DNA of 64,000 nt, taken from the NCBI GenBank assembly GCA_036557225.1, contig DATBHX010000107.1, forward strand, positions 1 through 64,000. The letters run 5' to 3'. This stretch comes from Angelobacter sp036557225 (lineage in GTDB: Bacteria > Acidobacteriota > Terriglobia > Terriglobales > Acidobacteriaceae). Made by a program: the position numbers and the translations under genes. Below, one piece after another: positions 43,193 to 51,394 of this stretch; within the stretch, counting starts at the first letter, position 1, and each line of letters begins with the position of its first letter. The notes beneath the pieces are model-generated. The model searched no databases. It was not told the DNA's origin and saw only the letters and a list, made by a program, of their open reading frames with translations.

Positions 43193-43585
43193 TGTTTTTT
43201 CTCCGCAAACCCACTCTATGGATTCGCGGCACGAGCGACTATCCGCTGCTTGCTCTCAAAACGATTTCCCGGATTCAATTTTAAGAGCTTCGGGCAACGT
43301 CCCGCCAGTTCCGTTTAATGCAGAAAGCAAAGCACTTTCACGACAAGATTAATTTTTTCTGAGACATCTGGCCGTAGCGGGGCGAGACCTCCGGACGGCG
43401 GATGGTCCATTTTTTGACCAATATTTATCAGCCAGTTGCAGCTACTCCATCGAATTAGTGCATCTATTCTAGTTGTCCGAATGATGTAGAACGCCTGACG
43501 CTAACTGCGCGTCAGAGAACATGTTATGCTCGGAATTGCCCACTCGTCTCCACCGCTCAATTTGTAGAGCAGGAGAACAAGCTAG
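43193..43585. other. Divergent promoter region between ada and the kinase
   Basis: 393 bp without a credible gene. It holds a hairpin CTGACGC / GCGTCAG (43495-43501 with 43509-43515) about 70 bp before the kinase ATG. No typical Ada box was identified by eye. Confidence 0.4.
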
Positions 43586-46216
43586 ATGCATTCCTCCCCT
43601 GCGGCTCGCGTGCGCATGATCTCGTGGGTCGTTACATTTTTATTGCCCCTAGCCGCCTGGAGCGTGGCCAGATTTACTCTGCCTTTTTTCCATCCTGGTC
43701 CGGGAGTGTTTTTTATTGCCGCCGCAGGTATAGCTGCGCTTCTTGGCGGCATGCCCACAGCCCTGGCCGGGGCCCTGCTGAACACCGCCGCGCTGAACGC
43801 ATTTGCTTATGTCTATCAGCCGGGAAATTCAATTACCAGTACCAGCAATGAGCTGTGGTCAGCCCTGCTGATAGCCGTAGCTCTGGTGATAGGCCTGGCG
43901 CGGCAACGATGGTCGGCGGCGGAGATGCTGGCCGGCCGGCTCAACAGCGATCTTGCGCGACTGCGCGATGAACTGGAATCGCAACGCAGCGACCTCAAGC
44001 GCTTTCATGATCTGAGTGTCCGTCTCTCCAGCAATCTGGAGCTGCAACGGTTGTTGAGCGATGTTCTGACGTCCATTGCCGCATTGCAGAAGACTGACCT
44101 GGGCATGCTTCTGCTGTTGCCCGAGCCTTTGAGCAAGAGCCTGCATGTGGCTGCGCATACCGGCTTTACCCAGGAGCAGATCAACCTGTTTGGGGAGTTA
44201 CCCGCTTCATTCTTCTCGCCTGACCGTCGTGTGCTGATTGAAGACATCCATAAGTCGGGAACGCTTTTCCCTTTTGAAGATGTTGCCGCCGAGGTGGGCT
44301 TCCGCGCGATCTTCAGCGTACCCATCATCAACGCCCGGGGCGACGCGCTGGGCGTGGTGGTTACGTTCTTCCGCAAACCAAACTCGCCTAGCGACCGGCA
44401 GTCGCGGCTGGTTGAGTTGTATGCGCGTCAGGCCGCCAATGCCCTGGATAACGCCCGGCTTTACTACGACTCCCTGCAGACGCTGGCGGCGGAGCAACAA
44501 CGGACCGCGGTGTTGCGATCGCTGGCGGAAGCCTCGGTCAAGATCAATTCGGCGCTGGCGCTGGATTCGCTGCTGCAGGCCATCACCGATCAGGCACGAA
44601 ACATCATCGGCGCGCGACAGGCGCTGGCTACGCTGCTGCCGAAGGGCGAGTTGAACCACAGCATCACCTGCGTCTCCGTAGCGGAAGGCCAGACGGCCAT
44701 TGAGTTCGCAAAAGAAAGCTCTGAGATGTTCATGCTGGCCTGCAATCTGAACAAACCGGTACGGCTGAACGCCGGCACCCGCACGAACACCTGGGGGCCA
44801 GTACGGCGGGCAACGGATGCCGCGCGCTACGGCTGGCTGGCAGCACCGCTGCTCACCCGCGACGGACGCAATCTTGGCTTGATCCAGCTCTCGCAAAAGC
44901 TGAACGGCGATTTTTCTCCCGATGACGAAGCCATTCTTGTCCAGCTCACACACATGGCTTCGGTGGCCATTGATAATGTGCGTCTCTATCGCGAAGCCCA
45001 GGAGCAGATCGCTGAAACCAAACGCGCGCACGAGATGCTGGAACGCGGCAAAGAAAGCATGCAGCTGGCGCAGGAATATGTAGGCATCGGTATATGGGAG
45101 TGGGACCTGCAGACCGGCGCGCTGGTATGGTCCGACGAGATTCGCCGGCTGCACGGCATTGAAGTAGAAAAATTCGATGGCCGCTATGAAAGCTGGATGG
45201 AGAGCATTTTTGCGGAGGACCGCCAACAGGTGCACAAGTCCATTACTGACGCGCTAGCCAGCAACGGCGAATATGAAGTGCAGTATCGAGTCGTGTTTGC
45301 CGATAAAAGCGTGCACTGGCTGGAGGCGCGCGGCCGGACGATTTTGATCGGTGACGCGCCGGTGCGCATGCTGGGCGTAGCCATGGATGTGACCTCGCGC
45401 AAGGCGGCGGAGCAAACCCTGCGGCAGTCAGAAAAACTGGCTGCAACCGGACGTCTGGCTGCCAGCATCGCGCATGAGATCAACAATCCGCTGGCCTCAG
45501 TGATGAACGCGTTGTATATCCTGCGTACCAGCGCGAAGGTGCCCGAGTCCGCGCTGGTCTTTGTCAGGACCGCGGAAGAAGAGCTGGCGCGCGTCGTGCA
45601 CATCACCAAGCAGACACTGGGCTTCTATCGCGAGATCTCTTCGCCGGTGATGAGCTCGATCCCGCAGCTCTTTGAAGAGGTGCTGACGGCCTATGACTCC
45701 AGGCTGGAGCAGGGCCGGATCAGCGTGCACAAGGAGTTTGCCGACGTCGGCCAGCTGGCGGCGTTTCCCAGCGAGCTGCGCCAGGTTTTTTCCAACCTGG
45801 TGCTGAATGCGATTGAAGCCAGCTCGCCCTCCAGCAGCATCTTTATCCGCGTCCGGCAGGCCCACAACCGAGATACCCTGGCCGGCATTCGCATCACGGT
45901 GGCCGACAACGGCTGCGGCATCGCGAAAGAGAACATGTCGCGGATCTTTGAGCCGTTTTTCACTACCAAGGAATCCAAGGGCACAGGTCTGGGACTGTGG
46001 GTGAGCCAGGGAATCGTACAGAAACATCAGGGCAAACTGCGGGTGCGCAGCCGTACCGACGAGGTGCATCACGGCACCTGCTGTACCGTATTTCTTCCTT
46101 TTGCGGAATCGGAGATGTCGCCCCCGATCGAACCTTCGCCCGCGCCTGAGCAGCCGGTACATGACGAGGTGTTGCGCGCCGCCTCCGGCTCGGGTGATGA
46201 CCGTTCCGCGGCGTAA
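43586..46216 (+). CDS. GAF-GAF-PAS sensor histidine kinase
   Basis: 876 residues. N-terminal membrane region of about 4 segments (residues 10-110, GVFFIAAAGIAALLGGMPTALAGALL; DUF4118-like), coiled coil (about 115-145), two GAF domains (about 145-290 and 310-475), a PAS domain (about 505-620, WEWDLQTGALVWSDEIRRLHGIE with a PAC tail VRMLGVAMDVTSRKAAE). HisKA follows with phospho-acceptor H630 in SIAHEINNPLA. The HATPase has N, G1 and G2 boxes (FSNLVLNAIEASSP, VADNGCGIA, GTGLGLWVSQGIV). No receiver domain is fused and no response regulator gene is adjacent, so its partner is elsewhere. AGGAG lies 10 nt before the ATG. Confidence 0.95.
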   Translation: MHSSPAARVRMISWVVTFLLPLAAWSVARFTLPFFHPGPGVFFIAAAGIAALLGGMPTALAGALLNTAALNAFAYVYQPGNSITSTSNELWSALLIAVALVIGLARQRWSAAEMLAGRLNSDLARLRDELESQRSDLKRFHDLSVRLSSNLELQRLLSDVLTSIAALQKTDLGMLLLLPEPLSKSLHVAAHTGFTQEQINLFGELPASFFSPDRRVLIEDIHKSGTLFPFEDVAAEVGFRAIFSVPIINARGDALGVVVTFFRKPNSPSDRQSRLVELYARQAANALDNARLYYDSLQTLAAEQQRTAVLRSLAEASVKINSALALDSLLQAITDQARNIIGARQALATLLPKGELNHSITCVSVAEGQTAIEFAKESSEMFMLACNLNKPVRLNAGTRTNTWGPVRRATDAARYGWLAAPLLTRDGRNLGLIQLSQKLNGDFSPDDEAILVQLTHMASVAIDNVRLYREAQEQIAETKRAHEMLERGKESMQLAQEYVGIGIWEWDLQTGALVWSDEIRRLHGIEVEKFDGRYESWMESIFAEDRQQVHKSITDALASNGEYEVQYRVVFADKSVHWLEARGRTILIGDAPVRMLGVAMDVTSRKAAEQTLRQSEKLAATGRLAASIAHEINNPLASVMNALYILRTSAKVPESALVFVRTAEEELARVVHITKQTLGFYREISSPVMSSIPQLFEEVLTAYDSRLEQGRISVHKEFADVGQLAAFPSELRQVFSNLVLNAIEASSPSSSIFIRVRQAHNRDTLAGIRITVADNGCGIAKENMSRIFEPFFTTKESKGTGLGLWVSQGIVQKHQGKLRVRSRTDEVHHGTCCTVFLPFAESEMSPPIEPSPAPEQPVHDEVLRAASGSGDDRSAA

Positions 46217-46314
46217 TACAGTCCGCAAGCGCCGGCATTTCTGCAATGCAGAAAAGCCAGAAGCAAGGCGAGGCGCGGTCACGCCCTGCATTCTGGCTTA
46301 GCGTCTTGCCATGG

Positions 46315-46440
46315 TTAAGCCGATTTCTTCACGGCGGCGCCTTTCCAGGCAAGGACCTTTCCTCTTGCCTGTGACGGGGTCAATGCACTTGGCGCTTTTT
46401 TGAAATTCGCCGGGATGTAAAACTCAATCAGCTTACCCAT
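46315..46440 (-). CDS. Small basic protein of 41 residues
   Basis: A short frame, ATG at 46440 to TAA at 46315. It has a ribosome binding site AGAGG 6 nt upstream and codon use like its neighbours. It begins MGKLIEFYIPANFKK and ends VKKSA, with a basic pI. I recall similar 40-65-residue proteins starting IxFYVPxNF and ending KKSA as common in Acidobacteriota, but of no known function. It lies alone between the kinase and the ABC permease genes. Confidence 0.7.
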   Translation of the reverse strand: MGKLIEFYIPANFKKAPSALTPSQARGKVLAWKGAAVKKSA

Positions 46441-46525
46441 GGCTTTCCTCTCTGCCACCAAGGCTAGCAATCGATTCCCGGGAAGTTGATTAAAGCGGTA
46501 TTAGAGACTCTTAGAGTTTTCCTTC

Positions 46526-49243
46526 CTATTCATAGCGCAGCGCGACCATCGGATCCACCTTGGTGGCGCGGCGTGCGGGTATAAAGCAGGCCAAGAGAGC
46601 CACCAAGGCCAGCAACGCGATGATGGCCGCGAAAGTGGCGGGATCGGTTGCGCTGACGCCGAAAAGCAGGTTGGCCAAAACACGTTTGAGCGCGAAAGCC
46701 AGTATCAGCCCGAGAGCCAGGCCAATCCCGAGGCCGACAGCGGCCAGGCGCAGGCCTTGGGAGATCACCATGCCCAGGACAGCAGGCCGCGAAGCGCCCA
46801 GGGCCATGCGAATGCCGATCTCGCCGGAGCGCTGCGTGACCGTGTAGGACATCACGCCATAGATGCCTATGGCGGCCAGCACCAGGGCCAGCAATCCGAA
46901 TGAGCCCAGCAGAATTGCTTCCAGCCGAGGCTGCGCGGCGGACTCGGAGACCACTTCATCCATGGTCAAGATACGGGCCATGGGCAGGCTATTATCGAAC
47001 TGCGCTAATTGACTGCGAATGGTATCTACCAGCGTTTTGGGATCGCCATCCGCGCGTACGGTAATAAATGGGCCCATAGAGTAATCGTGCTGCTGCACCG
47101 AAGCGTAGACAGTTGGCAGCGGAGCGCCGTTGAGGCTGCCGTAATGCACGTCAGCCACAACGCCAACCACGGAAAAATGCTGGACGTGAAAGCCCGGAGG
47201 AAACTGATCCTTTGGGATCAGGTTTTCAGGAGGGTTCAGAAGCACGATCTTACCGATTGGGTCCTGTCCCGGCCAGAAGCGCCGGGCCAAGGTTTCATTG
47301 ACGACAACCGAGTAGGGGCTGTTGGGCAGGTCATGCTCGTTCAGGAACCGCCCTTTGAGCAGGGGTATTCCCATCGCGCTAAAATAATGGCCGGCGACAG
47401 CGCGGTATTGTATGTCGGCGATCTGGTTCGTCGATGTGGGCAGCGGACGATCAAGAGGAACAAAGTATTTGCCCCAGGTTTCCCCCTGCAAAGGAAGGCT
47501 GGAGACGGCGCCTGCCGCCTTGACGCGTGGAAGTTGCTCAATCCGCGTCAAAAACTCCTGGAAGAAAGCCACAACGCGGGGCGGCGCGCCGATCCTCCCC
47601 GGCCCCTGGTCTGGATCGTACACATCCGGCAAGGGGACAACAAAGCTAAGCACGTGGTCGGCGTTGAAACCACGATCGGCATGGAGCAGGTGCGAAAAGC
47701 TTTTGAGAGCCAGTCCTGCACAGACCAGCAACACCAGCGCCAGCGCAACCTCAGTCACCACTAAGCCCTTGCGTAGGCCGCTCTTGCTGCTGGAATCGGA
47801 GGTTCGTCCGCCCTCTTTCAATGTGTCGTTCAACCCCTGGACGTGCGCATTCTGCACTGCCGGGAGCAGCCCGAAAAAAACACCGGTCAAAACCGAGATC
47901 AAAAACGTAAATAGCAGTACCCAGCCATCAAGCTGGATCTGCTGCATACGCGGCAAAATGTTTCTGGCCAACGGCAGGAGCTGCAAGCTGATATAGGCGA
48001 GCCCCAAACCGCAGGCTCCGCCGATCAAAGAAAGCAGAACGCTCTCGGTAAGGAATTGCTGGAATAGCCTTTTTCTGCCGGCGCCTAAAGCGGCGCGAAT
48101 AGCAATCTCCTTTTGCCGGCTGGTGGAACGAGCCAGGGCCAGGTTGGCCACGTTGACGCAGGCGATCAGCAGCACAAAGCCGACCGCGCCCAGCAGGACC
48201 ATCAGCGCCAGGCGAACGTCGCCCACCCAGATCTCGCTCATCGACTGAACATCAGCTCCGATGCCCTTGTTTTCTGGAAATTGTTGCGCGATGGAAAGCA
48301 TGATGGCGTCCAGATCCGCGCGGGCCTGCGGTTGCGATGTCCCGGGCTTGAGTCTTCCCACCATGGTCAGAAAATAGTTGTTGTGGGAGTCAGCATTATC
48401 CTTGGGCTTCCAGGCCATCGGCAGCCAGAAGACAGCCGGCGTCGGAGTATAGAAACTGGCCGGCATCACGCCGACTACGTTGTAGCTTTCGCCATTCAGA
48501 TTGAGGGTCTTGCCATTGATGTTCTGGTCACCGTTCAGATGACTGCGCCAGAACCCTTCGCTCAGAACCACAACACGATGCTCGCCCCATTTTTCTTCCT
48601 GAGGCAGGAACGCCCGTCCGATCATTGGCTTCACCCCAAGGGTGGTGAAGTATTCTGACGAAACAATTTCGCCTCTCAGTCTTTCCGGCTGTTGCCCCGT
48701 CGCCAGATTGAAGGACGCGGTATATAGCGCTGAGAGATTCACCAGGGTGCGATTGCGCTCACGCAACGTCCTGAAGTCCGGTGGAGAGGTAACGGAATCC
48801 GGCAAGCCGCGCTCAGGAGCGTGGCTGAAGACATACACCAGGCGGCTGGGATCTTCATAAGGCAGTGGCCGCAACAGGACACCATTCACTACGCTGAAGA
48901 TGGCCGCATTGGCTCCAATCCCAAGTGAGAGGGTGATGATCGCAACCACGGCAAAGGCAGGCGACTTACGCAATACGCGCACGGCATAACGGAGGTCCTG
49001 CATCAGGACTTCCAGGAATGGCAGACCAGCCTGATCACGATATTCTTCCTGAATGCGGGAGCGGCTCCCCAGAGCCAGGGACGCCTGGCGGCGCGCTTCC
49101 TCGGCGGGCACACCGCGCCGGATGTTCTCTTCAGCAAGCATATCCGCGTGGGCGCGCAGCTCTTCTCGCAACTCACGGTCAGACTTGGGGGGATGAAAGG
49201 ATCCTCTAAGCCGCGAAGCAAATGAACGTAGCCATGCCAGCAT
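46526..49243 (-). CDS. ADOP-family ABC transporter permease (MacB/FtsX-like, acidobacterial duplicated orphan permease)
   Basis: 905 residues from the ATG at 49243, preceded by a strong AGGAGG 8 nt upstream; the frame is open 13 codons further. The N-terminus is a soluble leader typical of ADOP proteins (ELREELRAHADMLAEENIRRGVPAEEARRQAS), followed by DLRYAVRVLRKSPAFAVVAIITLSLGIGANAAIF. The duplicated MacB periplasmic core and FtsX permease halves then follow, each with four membrane segments, ending CFIPARRATKVDPMVALRYE. No ATP-binding subunit is adjacent, hence orphan. The operator shared with padR lies in the 27 bp upstream, so PadR probably represses this gene. Confidence 0.95.
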   Translation of the reverse strand: MLAWLRSFASRLRGSFHPPKSDRELREELRAHADMLAEENIRRGVPAEEARRQASLALGSRSRIQEEYRDQAGLPFLEVLMQDLRYAVRVLRKSPAFAVVAIITLSLGIGANAAIFSVVNGVLLRPLPYEDPSRLVYVFSHAPERGLPDSVTSPPDFRTLRERNRTLVNLSALYTASFNLATGQQPERLRGEIVSSEYFTTLGVKPMIGRAFLPQEEKWGEHRVVVLSEGFWRSHLNGDQNINGKTLNLNGESYNVVGVMPASFYTPTPAVFWLPMAWKPKDNADSHNNYFLTMVGRLKPGTSQPQARADLDAIMLSIAQQFPENKGIGADVQSMSEIWVGDVRLALMVLLGAVGFVLLIACVNVANLALARSTSRQKEIAIRAALGAGRKRLFQQFLTESVLLSLIGGACGLGLAYISLQLLPLARNILPRMQQIQLDGWVLLFTFLISVLTGVFFGLLPAVQNAHVQGLNDTLKEGGRTSDSSSKSGLRKGLVVTEVALALVLLVCAGLALKSFSHLLHADRGFNADHVLSFVVPLPDVYDPDQGPGRIGAPPRVVAFFQEFLTRIEQLPRVKAAGAVSSLPLQGETWGKYFVPLDRPLPTSTNQIADIQYRAVAGHYFSAMGIPLLKGRFLNEHDLPNSPYSVVVNETLARRFWPGQDPIGKIVLLNPPENLIPKDQFPPGFHVQHFSVVGVVADVHYGSLNGAPLPTVYASVQQHDYSMGPFITVRADGDPKTLVDTIRSQLAQFDNSLPMARILTMDEVVSESAAQPRLEAILLGSFGLLALVLAAIGIYGVMSYTVTQRSGEIGIRMALGASRPAVLGMVISQGLRLAAVGLGIGLALGLILAFALKRVLANLLFGVSATDPATFAAIIALLALVALLACFIPARRATKVDPMVALRYE

Positions 49244-49269
49244 GAAATTCCTCCTACTTTCTCCGCTCC

Positions 49270-49284
49270 TGTTGATTACCAACA
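49270..49284. promoter_or_regulatory. PadR-type operator before the ADOP permease
   Basis: TGTTGATTACCAACA, an inverted repeat (TGTTG-n5-CAACA), begins 27 bp upstream of the permease ATG. Two further copies stand before padR. Confidence 0.75.
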
Positions 49285-49365
49285 GAGGATCGACGCACGC
49301 AGAGGCGCGAGCTTCTTAAACTTCTTTGATCCGCAACTCGTGAGCGTTGCGGCTGATGTAGCAGG

Positions 49366-49707
49366 CTAGGCCTGCTGACCGCCCAAAAGACGGGCCATCA
49401 CTCCTGATATCCGCTCCCAATTCCTGGTTTCGGTCGCAAGCTGGCGCCGGCCGGCGTTCGTGAGCTGGTAAAAGCGGGCTTTACGGTTGTTGTCTGAGGT
49501 CCCCCACTCTGATTTAATCCAGCCCTTCTGTTGCAGTCGCAGCAACGCCGGATAGAGTGTGCCCTGGTTGAGTTGGAGCAGGTTTTCTGAGACCTGTTCA
49601 ATGCGCCGTGCGATGCCGTAGCCGTGCAGAGGACCGAGCGCTTCCAGAGTCTTCAGCACCATCAGATCGAGCGTACCCTGCATGACATCGGTTTTGGCGT
49701 CGGCCAT
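49366..49707 (-). CDS. PadR-family transcriptional regulator
   Basis: 113 residues from the ATG at 49707, AGGAG 10 nt upstream; the open frame is 30 codons longer but without a start signal. The PadR winged helix is intact: QGTLDLMVLKTLEALGPLHGYGIARRIEQ, LNQGTLYPALLRLQQKGWIKSEWG, RKARFYQLTNAGRRQLATETRNWERISGVM. PadR proteins are usually repressors responding to small molecules. Its position 80 bp upstream of an ADOP gene, with shared operators, is typical of Acidobacteriota. It likely represses itself and the permease. Confidence 0.97.
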   Translation of the reverse strand: MADAKTDVMQGTLDLMVLKTLEALGPLHGYGIARRIEQVSENLLQLNQGTLYPALLRLQQKGWIKSEWGTSDNNRKARFYQLTNAGRRQLATETRNWERISGVMARLLGGQQA

Positions 49708-49720
49708 GTCCCTGCACTCC

Positions 49721-49735
49721 TGTTGTTTACCAACA
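49721..49735. promoter_or_regulatory. PadR-type operator, copy 2
   Basis: TGTTGTTTACCAACA, 13 bp upstream of the padR ATG. Its start is 33 bp from the start of the next copy, about three helical turns. Confidence 0.75.
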
Positions 49736-49753
49736 CAAGCTATAAGATTCTGG

Positions 49754-49768
49754 TGTTGATTGTCAACA
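49754..49768. promoter_or_regulatory. PadR-type operator, copy 3, overlapping the -35 of padR
   Basis: TGTTGATTGTCAACA. On the minus strand it contains a perfect -35 TTGACA, with TATAGC about 16 bp downstream as a possible -10, so a bound regulator would block the promoter. Confidence 0.75.
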
Positions 49769-50041
49769 GGAGGGGCCCACGCCGGGCTGGCAGGCAATGG
49801 GGCTTATGAAGCCCGCCAATAGCCACCACAAACGTGCCCCATTTTGGATCATCGGACCCGGTCTGCAAGGCTTTGCACATGCAGCGACCAGTAAGATTTT
49901 TCTAAAGCGATCGAGCGTACATTGAATGTAAAGCACTTACGTAATCAGGCATATTTGGGGCCAAGGGTAAACTATAAATTAATCAGCAATTCTGGCTTTT
50001 TACGGTATCCTAGTACGCACTAAAGCCGTTACGTTTGTGCT

Positions 50042-50587
50042 ATGCCCATGGTAAGAACACAAGGCGCAATCAAGACTTCAGGCCGCAAACACGCAGGGTT
50101 CAGCCTGGTGGAGGTCCTGATGGTGGTGATGGTGATCCTAATCATCGCTGCTATAGCTATTCCCAGCCTGGTGCATGGCAAGATGAAAGCCAATGAAGCT
50201 TCCGCCGTAGCTTCAGTCAAGAACGTCCAGATGGCGGAAACGCTCTACGCCAATAGCTATCCCGATGTTGGATTCTCCGGCAGCTTGCCCAACCTGGGCA
50301 GCCATGGCAGCTCTTGTGACAAGCCGAGCCGCACCAACGCCTGCATCATCATGGACGATGCGCTAACCAGCGGGATCAAGAGCGGCTATATTTTTGAACT
50401 CCTCAACGACGGCAAAACGCCATCTCTTGGTTACACCGTGAATGCCACGCCGGAATCGAATGCAAGCGGACGCTGCTCCGTGAGCGGTACTGAAACCGGC
50501 GATCTGCACTTTTCCGTGACCGCCGGCCCCGGAGGCGGCGGAGGCCGTTCCGTAGGTTCCGGCAGCGGCGGCGGCTGCGACCTCTAA
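50042..50587 (+). CDS. Type IV pilin-like (prepilin) protein
   Basis: 181 residues. After a basic leader (MPMVRTQGAIKTSGRKHAG), the prepilin peptidase site G/FSLVEV is followed by a hydrophobic helix MVVMVILIIAAIAIPSLVHGKMKANEASAVASVK (segments). The globular part has two Cys pairs (SSCDKPSRTNAC and GRC...GGGC) and a Gly-rich tail. Probably a minor pilin or type II secretion pseudopilin; no assembly genes are adjacent, so it is an orphan pilin. Confidence 0.93.
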   Translation: MPMVRTQGAIKTSGRKHAGFSLVEVLMVVMVILIIAAIAIPSLVHGKMKANEASAVASVKNVQMAETLYANSYPDVGFSGSLPNLGSHGSSCDKPSRTNACIIMDDALTSGIKSGYIFELLNDGKTPSLGYTVNATPESNASGRCSVSGTETGDLHFSVTAGPGGGGGRSVGSGSGGGCDL

Positions 50588-50637
50588 ACCCAAAGGTCAT
50601 CTCACTTTTTCATTCGCCCGCGTCATTCACCCCGGAG

Positions 50638-51183
50638 TTACTCCGCTTTTACGAGCACTGAAATGCGCGTGTTCTCCCAATCCAGGTTCAGGTCAGCGGA
50701 GCTCTCGCTCTTTTTGTCGAAGGAAATCGTGAACTGTTCCACGGTCTGCGGGAGCGCGGCCTTCTTCATGTCGATGCGCGCCAGGTCCTGGCTTTCGTCG
50801 TATTTCGTGCCCCACTGACCGGTCTGTTTGTTGACGATCAGCTTCCACGTGCCTTCCGAAGGCAGAGTCCACAGCGTGTACTTCCCTGCCGGGACCTTTG
50901 TTCCGCCGATGTTCAAATCAACTTCCGTAGTAAGCGTGGTGGCTTCATTCGCGCCGGTCCGCCAGACTTTTCCGTAAGGAGCCAGTTCCTGTCCCACTTT
51001 GCGGCCTTTGAGAGAGGGTCGGCTGTAGTCGATGGTGATTTTCTTCCCCTTGAGCGTGACCTCTGCTGTGGCAGGAGGGCTGGGGCGCTTGCTCTTGTCT
51101 TCCGGCGTCTGTTGGGCAAAAGCCATGACTGCCGTACTGAGTACGAGAAATGAGACTCCAACTGCTAAATGCTTTGGCCGCAT
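50638..51183 (-). CDS. DUF2911 family exported protein
   Basis: 181 residues from the ATG at 51183 (MRPKHLAVGVSFLVLS; AAGGA upstream); the frame extends upstream without a start signal. Signal peptide to AQQ, then the DUF2911 pattern: ITIDYSRPSLKGRKV, YGKVWRTGANEATTLTTEVDLNIGG, VPAGKYTLWTLPSEGTWKLIVNKQTGQWGTKYD and a C-terminal SSADLNLDWENTRISV. A beta-sandwich of unknown function, common in Acidobacteriota and Bacteroidota. Confidence 0.95.
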   Translation of the reverse strand: MRPKHLAVGVSFLVLSTAVMAFAQQTPEDKSKRPSPPATAEVTLKGKKITIDYSRPSLKGRKVGQELAPYGKVWRTGANEATTLTTEVDLNIGGTKVPAGKYTLWTLPSEGTWKLIVNKQTGQWGTKYDESQDLARIDMKKAALPQTVEQFTISFDKKSESSADLNLDWENTRISVLVKAE

Positions 51184-51394
51184 GTTTTCCTTTTCCTTTC
51201 GCGACCTCCAAGGTATCATCGGCCCGGCAGCCGCGTAAATGTCTGGGGCGAGCGGGCGCGTCTGGTCCAGCGGATTTATTGGGGTCACCAAAGTGCAAGG
51301 AAGAGCGTAGTACCAGGTACTCCTTTTCTTAAAGCCCGATGTCACATAAAGTTATACCGAACTGATCCAAAGAAAAACTGACGTGAGGCATTCC

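Noticed and set aside
44207..45235. 342-codon minus-strand frame
   Set aside because: Antisense to the histidine kinase.
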